Part shown: positions 26,479 through 35,291 of the stretch, in pieces
How positions within the stretch are numbered: position 1 is the stretch's first letter
How the letters are laid out: every line of letters starts with the position of its first letter
Assembly: GCF_020618475.1 (NCBI RefSeq)
Contig: NZ_CP085335.1
Location: forward strand, 992,001 to 1,056,000
Direction of reading: 5' to 3'
DNA length: 64,000 nucleotides
DNA from: Haladaptatus halobius
GTDB lineage: Archaea > Halobacteriota > Halobacteria > Halobacteriales > Haladaptataceae
The notes under the pieces: generated by a model
What the model saw: only the letters and a program-made list of their open reading frames with translations
Told to the model about the DNA's origin: nothing
Databases searched by the model: none
Made by a program: the position numbers and the translations under genes

Positions 26479-26669
26479 AGAAGGGCAACTAGTTGCCAGT
26501 TTTTTTGCATAACCGCAGAACTCTACTTTACTCACCCTTCTCCCCTCGTAATCTCAACTAACTCCGCTTGTGAGAACAGCCATTTGGAATTTCTGTCGAT
26601 CGAGAATTTTCACTTTCGCTCCGGACGAGTTACATTTATCATGGACTGTACTCATTCTTAAGATATAAT

Positions 26670-27215
26670 ATGACTCAGTACGCTCAAGACTTCTACGAGA
26701 TACCCGAAGCAATAAAAGAAAATAGCGAACTTCGCAAACGAGTCCTTGAATTGGTGGCGAATGAACCTATCCCCGGTAAGTCAATTGAGGGTGGAAACCG
26801 CATCGAAAGCCTTCGAAATATATTGAGTGCATTTTTTGAAGGAGAGGTTTCACTTCAAGAGAGCATCCAACGAATTTCGGAAGAACTTCCACGTCACGAA
26901 TCCCAGTATGCACACAACAATCGTGTCTTTGCAAGCGGGTGGGATGAGCGACTCGCCAGAACGCAAATAAGCCGATTCTATAATCAGGCCGTACTTCTAA
27001 CCTTGAAGGAACACGGTGAGGAAGAGTGTTTCATTCCTCCATCGGAGCATGAAGACAGAGATTCTTCGTGTACAATTCAGTTGGCTGGTAGGAAAACAGA
27101 TGTTGACAGTCTGTTAGCTAGGTTAAACCGGGCATACAATGTGGGAGAATGGCATGATGAAGTTATGATTCCTGACCATCCCCATTGCACCCACACAGTC
27201 ATACCTTACGAGTGA
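26670..27215 (+). CDS. Protein resembling the phage head-morphogenesis (SPP1 gp7-type) domain
   Basis: 181 residues. The second half follows the gp7/Mu F-like pattern: a helix DERLARTQISRFYNQAVLLT (compare 'R-IARTE--RAYN-G'), then EHEDRDSSCTIQLAG and a C-terminal IPDHPHCTHTVIPYE, the 'P-HP-C-C' type metal-binding end. Only the domain core is present, without any other phage structural gene around, so it may have been recruited from a virus or be a domain reused in a conflict system. Similarity is judged by motif order only. Confidence 0.5.
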   Translation: MTQYAQDFYEIPEAIKENSELRKRVLELVANEPIPGKSIEGGNRIESLRNILSAFFEGEVSLQESIQRISEELPRHESQYAHNNRVFASGWDERLARTQISRFYNQAVLLTLKEHGEEECFIPPSEHEDRDSSCTIQLAGRKTDVDSLLARLNRAYNVGEWHDEVMIPDHPHCTHTVIPYE

Positions 27216-27371
27216 ATCATCCCTGATAGCATTGGCTACAGTTGGTACGCACCTCTACTTTGTCTAGCAGATACTGTCGAGTTAAGCTGATTTTAGAAGA
27301 TGAGGAGTCCCTGTAGTGGCATGGATACTAGCTGCATGAACTCTCCGGAGAAACGTTGGGCGTAGCGACTT

Positions 27372-27628
27372 TTGGTATTGGAGTGGCCGTGTTTGGTGTG
27401 TGGCACTGTCCTCGAAATCACTGTCAATGACGATGGCCAGTACAGCGGTGGCTATTATTTCGGCGAGTTTGAGAACCCTATCGGGGATGGCGACCACAAG
27501 AAAGTGGACGAGATCGATCTCGACGGTCAGAATACCGATGTCGTCGAATGGACTGGGAGATAGAAACGGTTGAGTACTGGGAATGTCGTGAGTGTCATCG
27601 TGGCCCCGAACCACCGAAGACGCGGTGA
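27372..27628 (+). pseudogene. Zinc-ribbon protein, frameshifted
   Basis: Frame one: MVLEWPCLVCGTVLEITVND ... DGQNTDVVEW, then a premature stop. The frame one base back continues MDWEIETVEYWECRECHRGP to TGA 27626-27628. The joined product of about 85 residues has two CxxC pairs (CLVC, CREC) and would be a small zinc-binding protein. An indel near 27548 explains it. Confidence 0.5.
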
Positions 27629-27658
27629 CGGGATCACCGTTGATGTCTGATCACCTCG

Positions 27659-28062
27659 TCACTCTCGGAGTTCCCATCCGTCCGATGCGAGTGTTGCAGC
27701 CACAGCAACTGGTAGAACATGTGCTGTCCTCGACGTGTTGTCCGATCCAACAATGACCCGGTAGGTTTCGAATCGAACGGCACCCTCAGCAACACGTCTA
27801 AACATCCATCCGTACCGCCGGCCATCGATGGTACAATAGATGACGATGCGATCGAAGTCGATGCGCTCAATGGTCAGATCGTCACCGCTGATATCCAGCG
27901 GGGGATCACGGGAAGCGTAGACTGCAGCTTCAAATTCATCTCCCTCGTCGGCGAGCACACCAAACCCGTCCCAGACGTCCGCTTTCGGGACAGGATCTTC
28001 GGCATCTTCATCCGGTCAGAATTGCTATCGGTCATAGTCATTGCTTCGACAGCGGTACCCAT
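27659..28062 (-). pseudogene. Small acidic protein, 5' end frameshifted
   Basis: The 3' frame encodes ADVWDGFGVLADEGDEFEAA, DISGDDLTIERIDFDRIVIY and CTIDGRRYGWMFRRVAEGAV, a convincing alpha/beta protein. It is open upstream only to a TGA close to an ATG (28062) in another frame that reads MTDSNSD. A one-base shift near 28040 would join them. Alternatively translation starts at the GTG at 27958. Family not recognised. Confidence 0.45.
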
Positions 28063-28088
28063 GAGCGTACCGAGAGTATGACTCGCAC

Positions 28089-28230
28089 CTACTTGATCCG
28101 GTAGGGATTCTGGTCGTCTTCGTCGTCCTGGTAGTCAATTTCGACGGTTAGCTCGATTTCTGCGCCCATGACATCGCCTGCGAACCCGCTTTCATATCTG
28201 AGGTCGGCTAGGTCGATTCGTCATGCATAG
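28089..28230 (-). pseudogene. C-terminal fragment of an unknown protein
   Basis: Minus-strand frame LADLRYESGFAGDVMGAEIE then LTVEIDYQDDEDDQNPYRIK ends with TAG 28089-28091. No start codon lies in frame; an ATG in another frame (MHDEST) is just upstream. Only the end of a gene, or a frameshifted small gene. Confidence 0.35.
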
Positions 28231-28299
28231 ACTCCCCCGAAATTTAGACTGTCGAGACTGATTTTAGTATCTACCGCGCATGAGAAATCCACCTGCCTG

Positions 28300-28528
28300 A
28301 GTTCAGACTACAAGCTCCGTGACGACGATTTCGGCATCGAACGACCCCCATTCTGGCGGGCGGCCCTGATCGCCGTCGCTGCTGGCGCAGCCCCACTTCG
28401 ACTAACTCGACATCGACGATGTCCGCCCGTTCGTCCGCGACCTCCTCAACGAGGTGACCGGGGAAGACGGTCTCCTTTCGGAACTCGATGTCCTCGATGA
28501 CCACGCCGCCTACGGCGAGCGCGACTGA
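28300..28528 (+). pseudogene. Gene fragment with in-frame stop
   Basis: Plus strand: DDDFGIERPPFWRAALIAVA in one frame, then HFD[TAA]LDIDDVRPFVRD, LLNEVTGEDGLLSELDVLDD and HAAYGERD to TGA 28526-28528. The TAA at 28403-28405 again stands where CAA (Gln) would make sense. A frameshift is also needed near 28385. Family unknown; acidic helical protein. Confidence 0.4.
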
Positions 28529-28595
28529 GCCGGGTCGCGGTGGCAACCGGTGACCGGCTGGTCCGACCTCGAGTTTGGGTCGACTAGGAGCAACA

Positions 28596-28630
28596 GTTAT
28601 CATTGTAGACTGTTAACAAGTAACTATAAC
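28596..28630 (+). promoter_or_regulatory. Possible promoter/operator of the giant-protein operon
   Basis: An AT-rich 35-bp patch in GC-rich surroundings: GTTAT (28596-28600) and ATAAC (28626-28630) face each other around a central GTTAAC palindrome, and TAACTATAA resembles an archaeal TATA box. It is the only such patch in the 450 bp before the operon, about 360 bp from the first start codon. No gene lies between. Confidence 0.35.
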
Positions 28631-28992
28631 GGGGACGGGCAGCGCGAAACGGCGAGGCGTTCGTGTAAGTCATTCCCCGGAACGGATGGGCCAGGGCATG
28701 AGTTACGCAGACGTGGAAGCGCTCGGCGGGAATCGGTCAAGAGAGGGGACGGCCAACGGGTCTCCGCCAGTACTCGGCGTTTCTCGTGCGTCCACGATCG
28801 TCGCACGGTATGGTCCGACAACGAACGCGGACGGTCCCTCTGTATGGAAACTCGTACGCATGAACTCTCGGGACCGGCGCAACCGGTCGGTGATTGCCCG
28901 CAAGAGTCGTCCTCCGACGACATCGTGCGAGCGGTCAACAACAGGGCGGCCCACTCACGATGGATCGGCCAATCGGTCTGTGGGGTGGTGAG

Positions 28993-31578
28993 ATGGGGGC
29001 CGAAGGCGGGTCGAACTCTGGCGCCGGAGCGAACCAACCAAACGCCAGCTGGGCGATTTCGTGGACGGGGTCGCTCAGAACAGCCAAGGAATTGCACGAT
29101 AAATACATGAAAGCCCTCGAAGACCTCGTCGAGTTCCAGGAGAACAACGACGACAAGATCCTACTCTGGACAACCATCAGGGAACTGCTCGTCAAAGCCG
29201 ATTCGAACGACGAGGTCAACGCCTGGGATCTATTCGGGGCGTTAGGTATCGATCTGAAGAGGCCCGAGGATCCGGTCGAGAAACTCAAAGAAGTACTCCG
29301 GCTGGAGGCTTCGGTCTACAGGCTCGGCGGCGAACAGAGCGTGGAGGCGGTGATAGCCGACCGCAACGAATTCTACTCGGAGGACCAGCGGTTCGTGCTA
29401 TTCGGCCGGGAGTACGTCTTTCGGCAGGCTGAGGTCTCCGTGCGGGCGTACAAATTGATCCAATTCCTGAAGATGGGGGATCCAGACACGCACGTCTCCT
29501 CTCTGGAGGATCTCGCCGACCTACAGCTTGCTAATCTGAGTAATGACAACGTATTCTACGAGCAGTTCAAGAAGTCTCCCTACGTCGATCAGATACGCAT
29601 AGTCCAGCGACTCACGGAGGACCTAGATAAGTGCAGCGTCGGCCGCGAGTTCCTCGCCGACCTCTTCGAGTACCGCCATCGGGCGATTTTCGATCCGTTC
29701 GGGTTCGTCCCGCCGCTGCCTATACTGGGGACGGACACCGGCTACGTCGAACCATTTACCCAGGTGACCCCGGCGGAGCCGGTCGATAAATCGACCGTTA
29801 GCGTCAGCGTCAAGCACTCGGACGAGCTCAAGCCGTACTTCACTGAGGATTTCAGAATTGACCTGTCGGAGTCGAACATCGCCGGGGTCCAGTTCGGAAC
29901 GTACCTCAGCGATCTCCTCGGGCAGCTACTGCCGGGTCTGGGGTACTTCTACGCGACTCGCGTCAAGGACAAGAAGTATATGGAGCTGGCCAAGATGGGC
30001 CAGGAGCCATACCCGCTAACAGTTTTCGGGCGGTTCATGATCGGGGTCGTCTCGGCGTTCGCGAGCGACGACCACATCCGAACCGTGATCCGGGAGACGG
30101 ACTGGACCGGGCTGACCCGCCCCGACTGGTCCGAGGATGTCCTCTCCGAGTTCCGCACGTCCGGGACGTTCGCGGAAGACGACGTCACCAAACTCGTCGT
30201 GACGATGGTCAACGGCGGCGAGGCCTTTTTCAACACATACAGGCTCCCCGGATCGAACTTCGCAACCTCGTTCAAAGGGATGTTATCCGCGCTGGTGACG
30301 TTTCACCTGTTCGCCGACTTCGGAAGCGTCGCCCGAATGGACGACGTCGAGAAGCTAGACGCCGTCCTCTCAATGGCGACGGCGGTCACCGACGCGGCAA
30401 ACGTCGTCGCGCTCCACGCGAGGCGCTTGGGGGAGTACCTCAAGATCGCCGGCGTCGCTCTAAACGGGGTCACTGCGATCTTCAACTTCCTCCGGATGGC
30501 CGAGGAGTTCGCCGAAGGAGACGACGCTGGGATCGGCTACGGCATGATGGGCGTCGGGTTCGCGGTCTTCACGGGCGTCGGCTTCTACGCTGAGACCGTG
30601 ACGGTGGCGACTGGGTTCACGATCCTGGCCTCCGTGTTCTGGCTGGCGATCGGCGTCGCACTCGTGGTCATCGGCACGATCCTCGTCATACTCCTCCAGG
30701 ACGGACCGTTCGAGGAGTGGCTCAAGAATACCTTCTTCGGCAAGCGGTGGAGCAAGCTGGAGCGAAACGACGAGAACTTCCGAAATCCCTTCACCAAGCC
30801 ACACACCTACGGCTACAAGAAGGTCATCCCGTCCACGAACTCCGTCAGGGTCGGCGGGGTTGACTTCCTCCGGCAGATGTCCGGGCTGTTCAGCACCGTC
30901 AGACCCATCAATATAACGAGGATGGACTTTGGGCGGGAAACGCGGGACGGCGAGAACCGCTGGAGGGGGCATTTCACCATCCAACCCCAACACAAGCAGC
31001 TCTTGGCGGACGGATACCTCTTTCTCCGACCCGTCCGTGTATCCGAGAAACGTCCGCCCGGCCCCGGCCCCCGCGGGATACGGCCGTCAGATCCCATAAC
31101 GGACACCTGCGTCCATCGCTTCAGCCTCGACGACGGACCGAACGACGAGAATGTGCGATCGAAGACGGACCTCGGCGTCGCGATTCCGGACCTGATGGCC
31201 GCATTCGAGGGCTACGAGTTGAACTGGGCACTGGATGCCATCGAGAAGCACAGGGAGGTGGACTTCGGCAGCGGCGGTCTCGACTTGGAGATCGTGGCCG
31301 TGGATAGCGAGAAGAACGACGACGGCGAGACGGCGATCACGAAGTGGGAGGCGAAGGTCTGGGACATGTCAGGTACTGACGCCGACCGCATCTTCGGCGT
31401 CCCGAGGTCGAAGCTGGAGGCGATCTTTACAACGTACTTCGTCGAACTCATCTACGTTCCGCCGGAGTTGGCCGAGGCTATCGAGTCGGGCGGTGCCGTC
31501 TGGTTCCGTCCCGAAGAGCTCCCGACCGTCAGCCGCGAAATACACGGGGTCCGACGCGAGGACGGAGGGTTGTTCTGA
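28993..31578 (+). CDS. Giant-protein operon gene 1: helical protein with hydrophobic hairpin
   Basis: 861 residues from the ATG at 28993, chosen because GGTGAG directly precedes it; an in-frame ATG at 28960 is the alternative. A long mostly helical region is followed near residues 513-580 by a hydrophobic block (YGMMGVGFAVFTGVGFYAET, VFWLAIGVALVVIGTILVIL) ending in GPFEEWLKNTFFGKRW. That order - membrane hairpin then 'EEWL--FG' and a beta-rich C-terminal domain - reminds me of pore-forming secretion effectors (VasX/BTH_I2691 type), but this is only a pattern. The beta-rich tail contains repeated FSLDD and VWDMSG-like strands. Its TGA overlaps the next ATG (TGATG). Function unknown; membrane insertion likely. 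Confidence 0.8.
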   Translation: MGAEGGSNSGAGANQPNASWAISWTGSLRTAKELHDKYMKALEDLVEFQENNDDKILLWTTIRELLVKADSNDEVNAWDLFGALGIDLKRPEDPVEKLKEVLRLEASVYRLGGEQSVEAVIADRNEFYSEDQRFVLFGREYVFRQAEVSVRAYKLIQFLKMGDPDTHVSSLEDLADLQLANLSNDNVFYEQFKKSPYVDQIRIVQRLTEDLDKCSVGREFLADLFEYRHRAIFDPFGFVPPLPILGTDTGYVEPFTQVTPAEPVDKSTVSVSVKHSDELKPYFTEDFRIDLSESNIAGVQFGTYLSDLLGQLLPGLGYFYATRVKDKKYMELAKMGQEPYPLTVFGRFMIGVVSAFASDDHIRTVIRETDWTGLTRPDWSEDVLSEFRTSGTFAEDDVTKLVVTMVNGGEAFFNTYRLPGSNFATSFKGMLSALVTFHLFADFGSVARMDDVEKLDAVLSMATAVTDAANVVALHARRLGEYLKIAGVALNGVTAIFNFLRMAEEFAEGDDAGIGYGMMGVGFAVFTGVGFYAETVTVATGFTILASVFWLAIGVALVVIGTILVILLQDGPFEEWLKNTFFGKRWSKLERNDENFRNPFTKPHTYGYKKVIPSTNSVRVGGVDFLRQMSGLFSTVRPINITRMDFGRETRDGENRWRGHFTIQPQHKQLLADGYLFLRPVRVSEKRPPGPGPRGIRPSDPITDTCVHRFSLDDGPNDENVRSKTDLGVAIPDLMAAFEGYELNWALDAIEKHREVDFGSGGLDLEIVAVDSEKNDDGETAITKWEAKVWDMSGTDADRIFGVPRSKLEAIFTTYFVELIYVPPELAEAIESGGAVWFRPEELPTVSREIHGVRREDGGLF

Positions 31579-34500
31579 TGAGTCAGAACGATCCGGGTGG
31601 ACACGGCCCCGAGGGACGCTTCCTCCTCGAGATAGCGCGCGTCCTCGAACCCCTCGAGGCCGCCATGGCGGGCGGGACGGAGGGCATGGCGAGGCTCCTC
31701 GACCGGATGGCGCTCGGCGAGGAGCTCCTCGAGGAGGACGTAGAGACGGTTCGACGGACCGTCGAGGACGACATCGGCGGCGCGCTCGCCACGATACGGT
31801 CCGAGCTGTTCGATCCGGAGACGGACATCGAGATCGATGACTTGGACTACCCGGCGCTGGTCGCCGCCGTCGGCGATGTCTACGCGGGGATCAGCGACCT
31901 CCGGCAGCTGGAGTTCGAGGCCGTCGACGGGGAGACGGTCGCCGACCGGGTGCTCGACTACCTGTTGGTGGAGTATCTGGATCGACACCACCGCGACGTC
32001 CACGATGCACTCGGGTTGCTGGGCATCGTCGACGAGGGACCGTCACCGTCGTTCGACTTCGAACAGATCTCCGCGCTGGTGCGTGAGCCACAGCGCCTGC
32101 CCGCCGAGGCGTTCGGGTGGGGGACACCAGACTTCACGGGGTTCCTCGCGCTGTACTACCTCCACGAGCTGTGCTGGCGGTTCAACATGCCGGCGACGCT
32201 GGCCGATCCGCCGCTGGCGGTGGTCGAGGACCTCCTTGACCGGGAGCGAAACGAGACCAACGTTGACCGGGAGCTGGACGAGACCGACGTCGAGCGGGAG
32301 TTGTGGATTCCGGTCATGAGTGTCGTCGACGATCGTGGTGCGGGGACCGTGGGTGTTCGCATCATTCCGCTCCCCGGGAGGACGATGAACGCTCTCCCGG
32401 GGCTGGCGGTGGTCCCGTTCGGGGTCGGGAGTACATCCGAAACGGTCAACCTCGGCGACGGGTGGACGTTCAACGTCGAGAGCACTGCCGACCAGACGGA
32501 CTGGGGGGTCGGCGTCTGGCCCGACTCTGAGACATCGGACTCGGAGGCCGTACTCCTCGGGGAGGGCGAACTGCCGCCGGAGATCGTGACGACCGCCGCG
32601 CTCGCGTACGGCGGGCCGGACAGGACCTACGAGGAGACCCCCCTCATCGGTGATTCGGACGGCAGCCGGATCTCGGTGCGCTACGCCGAACTGAGCGCGT
32701 CCATCGAGTTCGACGACGGCGAGGCGATCTTCCGGGTGACGCTCCCCACGCGGGGGACACTCGCCGTCGATCCCGACGACCTCGACGGCTTCCTGACGTC
32801 GGTGTTTCCGGCAAACGGTCTAGTGTACGACTTCGACGTGACCGTCGGCTGGTCGTCGAATCGAGGGCTGTTCTTCGAGCACGGCAGCGGCCTCGAGGTT
32901 TCGCTCCCACAGCAGGGGCATGTCGGGCCGGTTCGCCTGACTGAACTCTACCTCGGCGTCGTGGCTAGCGACGACAGCGACGACCTGACGATCGAGGGCT
33001 CGGTGTCGGCAGATGTCGAATTCGGCCCAGTCATCGGGTCGATCACCCGGATGGGCATCGCCGCCGACGTGCACTTCCCGGACGATCGGGCCGGCAACCT
33101 CGGACCGATCGACCTCGGTATCGGCGTCAAGCCACCGGACGGGATCGGGCTCTCGATCGACTCCGGGGTCGTCACCGGCGGTGGCTTCCTCAGATTCGAC
33201 CCCGAGCGCGAGCGCTACGCGGGCGTCGTCCAGCTCCAAGTTGGGGACCTCGCGCTCAACGCCGTTGGACTGCTCACCACCCGCCTCTCCGATGGGAGCG
33301 AAGGCTTCTCACTTCTCGTCCTCGTCGCGGGCGAGTTCACACCCGTTCGACTCGGCCTCGGGTTCACGCTGAACGGCGTGGGTGGGCTGCTCGGCGTCAA
33401 CCGGACCGTCCACTCGGCGGCGCTCGGGGAGGCCGTCAGGCAGGGCTCGCTTGATTCCCTCCTGTTTCCGGAGGATCCCGTCGAGAACGCAACGCGGATC
33501 ATAAGCGACCTCGGGGCGGTGTTCCCGCCGAAGCGCGACCACCACGTCTTCGGCCCGATGGCGAAGATCGCCTGGGGAACCCCGCCCCTCGTCACGGCCG
33601 ACCTCGGCATCGTCGTCCAGTTCCCGTCGTCGGACGTCACCCTCCTCGGACGCGTCAACGCCACGCTCCCGGAAGCGGGCGTCGATCCGCTCGTCGACCT
33701 GAACGTCGGCATCGCAGGTCAGGTCGTCCCGGACGAGCAGCGCGCCGCGTTCGACGCGTCGCTGTACGATTCCCGGGTCGGGACGTGGACGGCGACCGGC
33801 GACGCCGCGCTACGCTCGCGCTGGGGCGAGAAGCCCTGGTTTCTGCTGTCTGTCGGCGGTGTCCATCCCCGGTATAACACCCCGACCGACATCCCGGATC
33901 TTGACCGGATCGCCATCTCGGGGACGCCACCGACCGGCTTCCCCCGGTTTGAGATCGAGGGATACGTCGCCCTCACGTCGAACACCGCACAGACGGGCGC
34001 GGACGTCTGGGTGGGGGCAGAGGCGGGCCCGGCGACAGTGGAGGGTGAGATTGGGTTCGACGCTCTCTTCCGGTTCGACCCGTTCGAGTTCGTCGTCGAC
34101 TTCAGCGCTAAGGTTGCCGTCAAGGTGTACGGCAAGGGCCTGTCGCTCGGGCTCGACGGCACGGTCTCCGGGCCGGCGCCGTGGCGGGTCACTGGCACGA
34201 TCCACGTCGACCTGTTCTTCTTCGATGTGACGGAGACGATGACCGTCACGATCGGCCAGGAGCGAGCGAGTCCGCCGCTACCGTCGACGCGAGTCATGCC
34301 GAAACTCCTCGCGGCACTGGAGACCCCGGACAACTGGACGGCCCAGCGGCCCGCGGGCGGTCAGTCCGTCGCGAGTCTTCGAGATATCGACGCCGACGGA
34401 CAGGTACTCGCCCATCCTCTCGGCCGGCTCGGCGTCCGACAGACGGTCGTGCCGCTCGACTTCGAGCTCGATAAAGTTGGCAACACCCGACCGGCCGAGT

Positions 34501-35291
34501 TTACGCACTTTACCATCGACGACGTCGCGATCGAGGGCACCGACGGAGACGACGGCTCGCTCGCGTTCGACCGGACGCTCAGAGAACACTTCGCGCCGGC
34601 ACAGTACGAAGACCTCACAGAGACCCAGAAGCTCATTCGACCCGCGTTCGAGCGGTTACCGGCCGGGCGCGAGGTGACGGCAGAACGCGTGTCCTACGGC
34701 GGGGGAACGGCCGACGAGGTCGCGGCGAACACGCGGACGACGACGCTGACCTACGAGACGAGCGTCATCGACGAACGGCGGGACGTACGCGCGAGGGAGC
34801 TCGCGGAACTCGGAAGCTTCCCGTCCAAGGCGGAGGCGACCGTCTCCATCCCGCTGGCGACAGCCGACGCCCTCTCTGAGGTGAGCGCGGTCGCGCGCGC
34901 CGACACCAGAACGACTGGGTCCGCACGGTTCCGCCTCCCAGAGCAGCAACCCGGTCGCACCGGCCTGGTGGGCTCAGGGCTTCTCGACGCCGACCGACCG
35001 ACGGCACGGGGCGCGACGTACCTGGCGGGACCCGTCTCGATGGACGAGACGACCTACGTCGTCGCCCGGGCCGGCGACCTCGCACCGACATCCATCGGGT
35101 CTGCCGAGGAGCGGCCGACGGTAATGCGTCGCGCCGAGGCCCAGCAGGCCCTCGACCACCACCTCGCGAGCCACCCGGAGGACGAGGGTGACCTCCGCGT
35201 CGTCGAGGCGAGTGCGGTCCGGGGAATGGGCCGGGCCAGATCGGACGACGAACTGGATCACTCGCTGACCGTAGGCGACCTATTACAATGA
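31578..35291 (+). CDS. Giant-protein operon gene 2: DUF6603 protein
   Basis: 1237 residues. A helical N-terminal part (FLLEIARVLEPLEAAMAGG to about residue 230) precedes a beta-domain with WIPVMSVVDDRGAGTVGVRI. The DUF6603 region spans roughly 480-890 (FGPVIGSITRMGIAADVHFP, DLGIGVKPPDGIGLSIDSGV, GLGFTLNGVGGLLGVNRTVH, AKVAVKVYGKGLSLGLDGTV) and has many amphipathic beta strands, like a long beta-helix or barrel-like sheet. The last 340 residues are charged and may form a separate domain. DUF6603 is uncharacterised. Overlap of four bases with gene 3. Confidence 0.8.
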   Translation: MSQNDPGGHGPEGRFLLEIARVLEPLEAAMAGGTEGMARLLDRMALGEELLEEDVETVRRTVEDDIGGALATIRSELFDPETDIEIDDLDYPALVAAVGDVYAGISDLRQLEFEAVDGETVADRVLDYLLVEYLDRHHRDVHDALGLLGIVDEGPSPSFDFEQISALVREPQRLPAEAFGWGTPDFTGFLALYYLHELCWRFNMPATLADPPLAVVEDLLDRERNETNVDRELDETDVERELWIPVMSVVDDRGAGTVGVRIIPLPGRTMNALPGLAVVPFGVGSTSETVNLGDGWTFNVESTADQTDWGVGVWPDSETSDSEAVLLGEGELPPEIVTTAALAYGGPDRTYEETPLIGDSDGSRISVRYAELSASIEFDDGEAIFRVTLPTRGTLAVDPDDLDGFLTSVFPANGLVYDFDVTVGWSSNRGLFFEHGSGLEVSLPQQGHVGPVRLTELYLGVVASDDSDDLTIEGSVSADVEFGPVIGSITRMGIAADVHFPDDRAGNLGPIDLGIGVKPPDGIGLSIDSGVVTGGGFLRFDPERERYAGVVQLQVGDLALNAVGLLTTRLSDGSEGFSLLVLVAGEFTPVRLGLGFTLNGVGGLLGVNRTVHSAALGEAVRQGSLDSLLFPEDPVENATRIISDLGAVFPPKRDHHVFGPMAKIAWGTPPLVTADLGIVVQFPSSDVTLLGRVNATLPEAGVDPLVDLNVGIAGQVVPDEQRAAFDASLYDSRVGTWTATGDAALRSRWGEKPWFLLSVGGVHPRYNTPTDIPDLDRIAISGTPPTGFPRFEIEGYVALTSNTAQTGADVWVGAEAGPATVEGEIGFDALFRFDPFEFVVDFSAKVAVKVYGKGLSLGLDGTVSGPAPWRVTGTIHVDLFFFDVTETMTVTIGQERASPPLPSTRVMPKLLAALETPDNWTAQRPAGGQSVASLRDIDADGQVLAHPLGRLGVRQTVVPLDFELDKVGNTRPAEFTHFTIDDVAIEGTDGDDGSLAFDRTLREHFAPAQYEDLTETQKLIRPAFERLPAGREVTAERVSYGGGTADEVAANTRTTTLTYETSVIDERRDVRARELAELGSFPSKAEATVSIPLATADALSEVSAVARADTRTTGSARFRLPEQQPGRTGLVGSGLLDADRPTARGATYLAGPVSMDETTYVVARAGDLAPTSIGSAEERPTVMRRAEAQQALDHHLASHPEDEGDLRVVEASAVRGMGRARSDDELDHSLTVGDLLQ

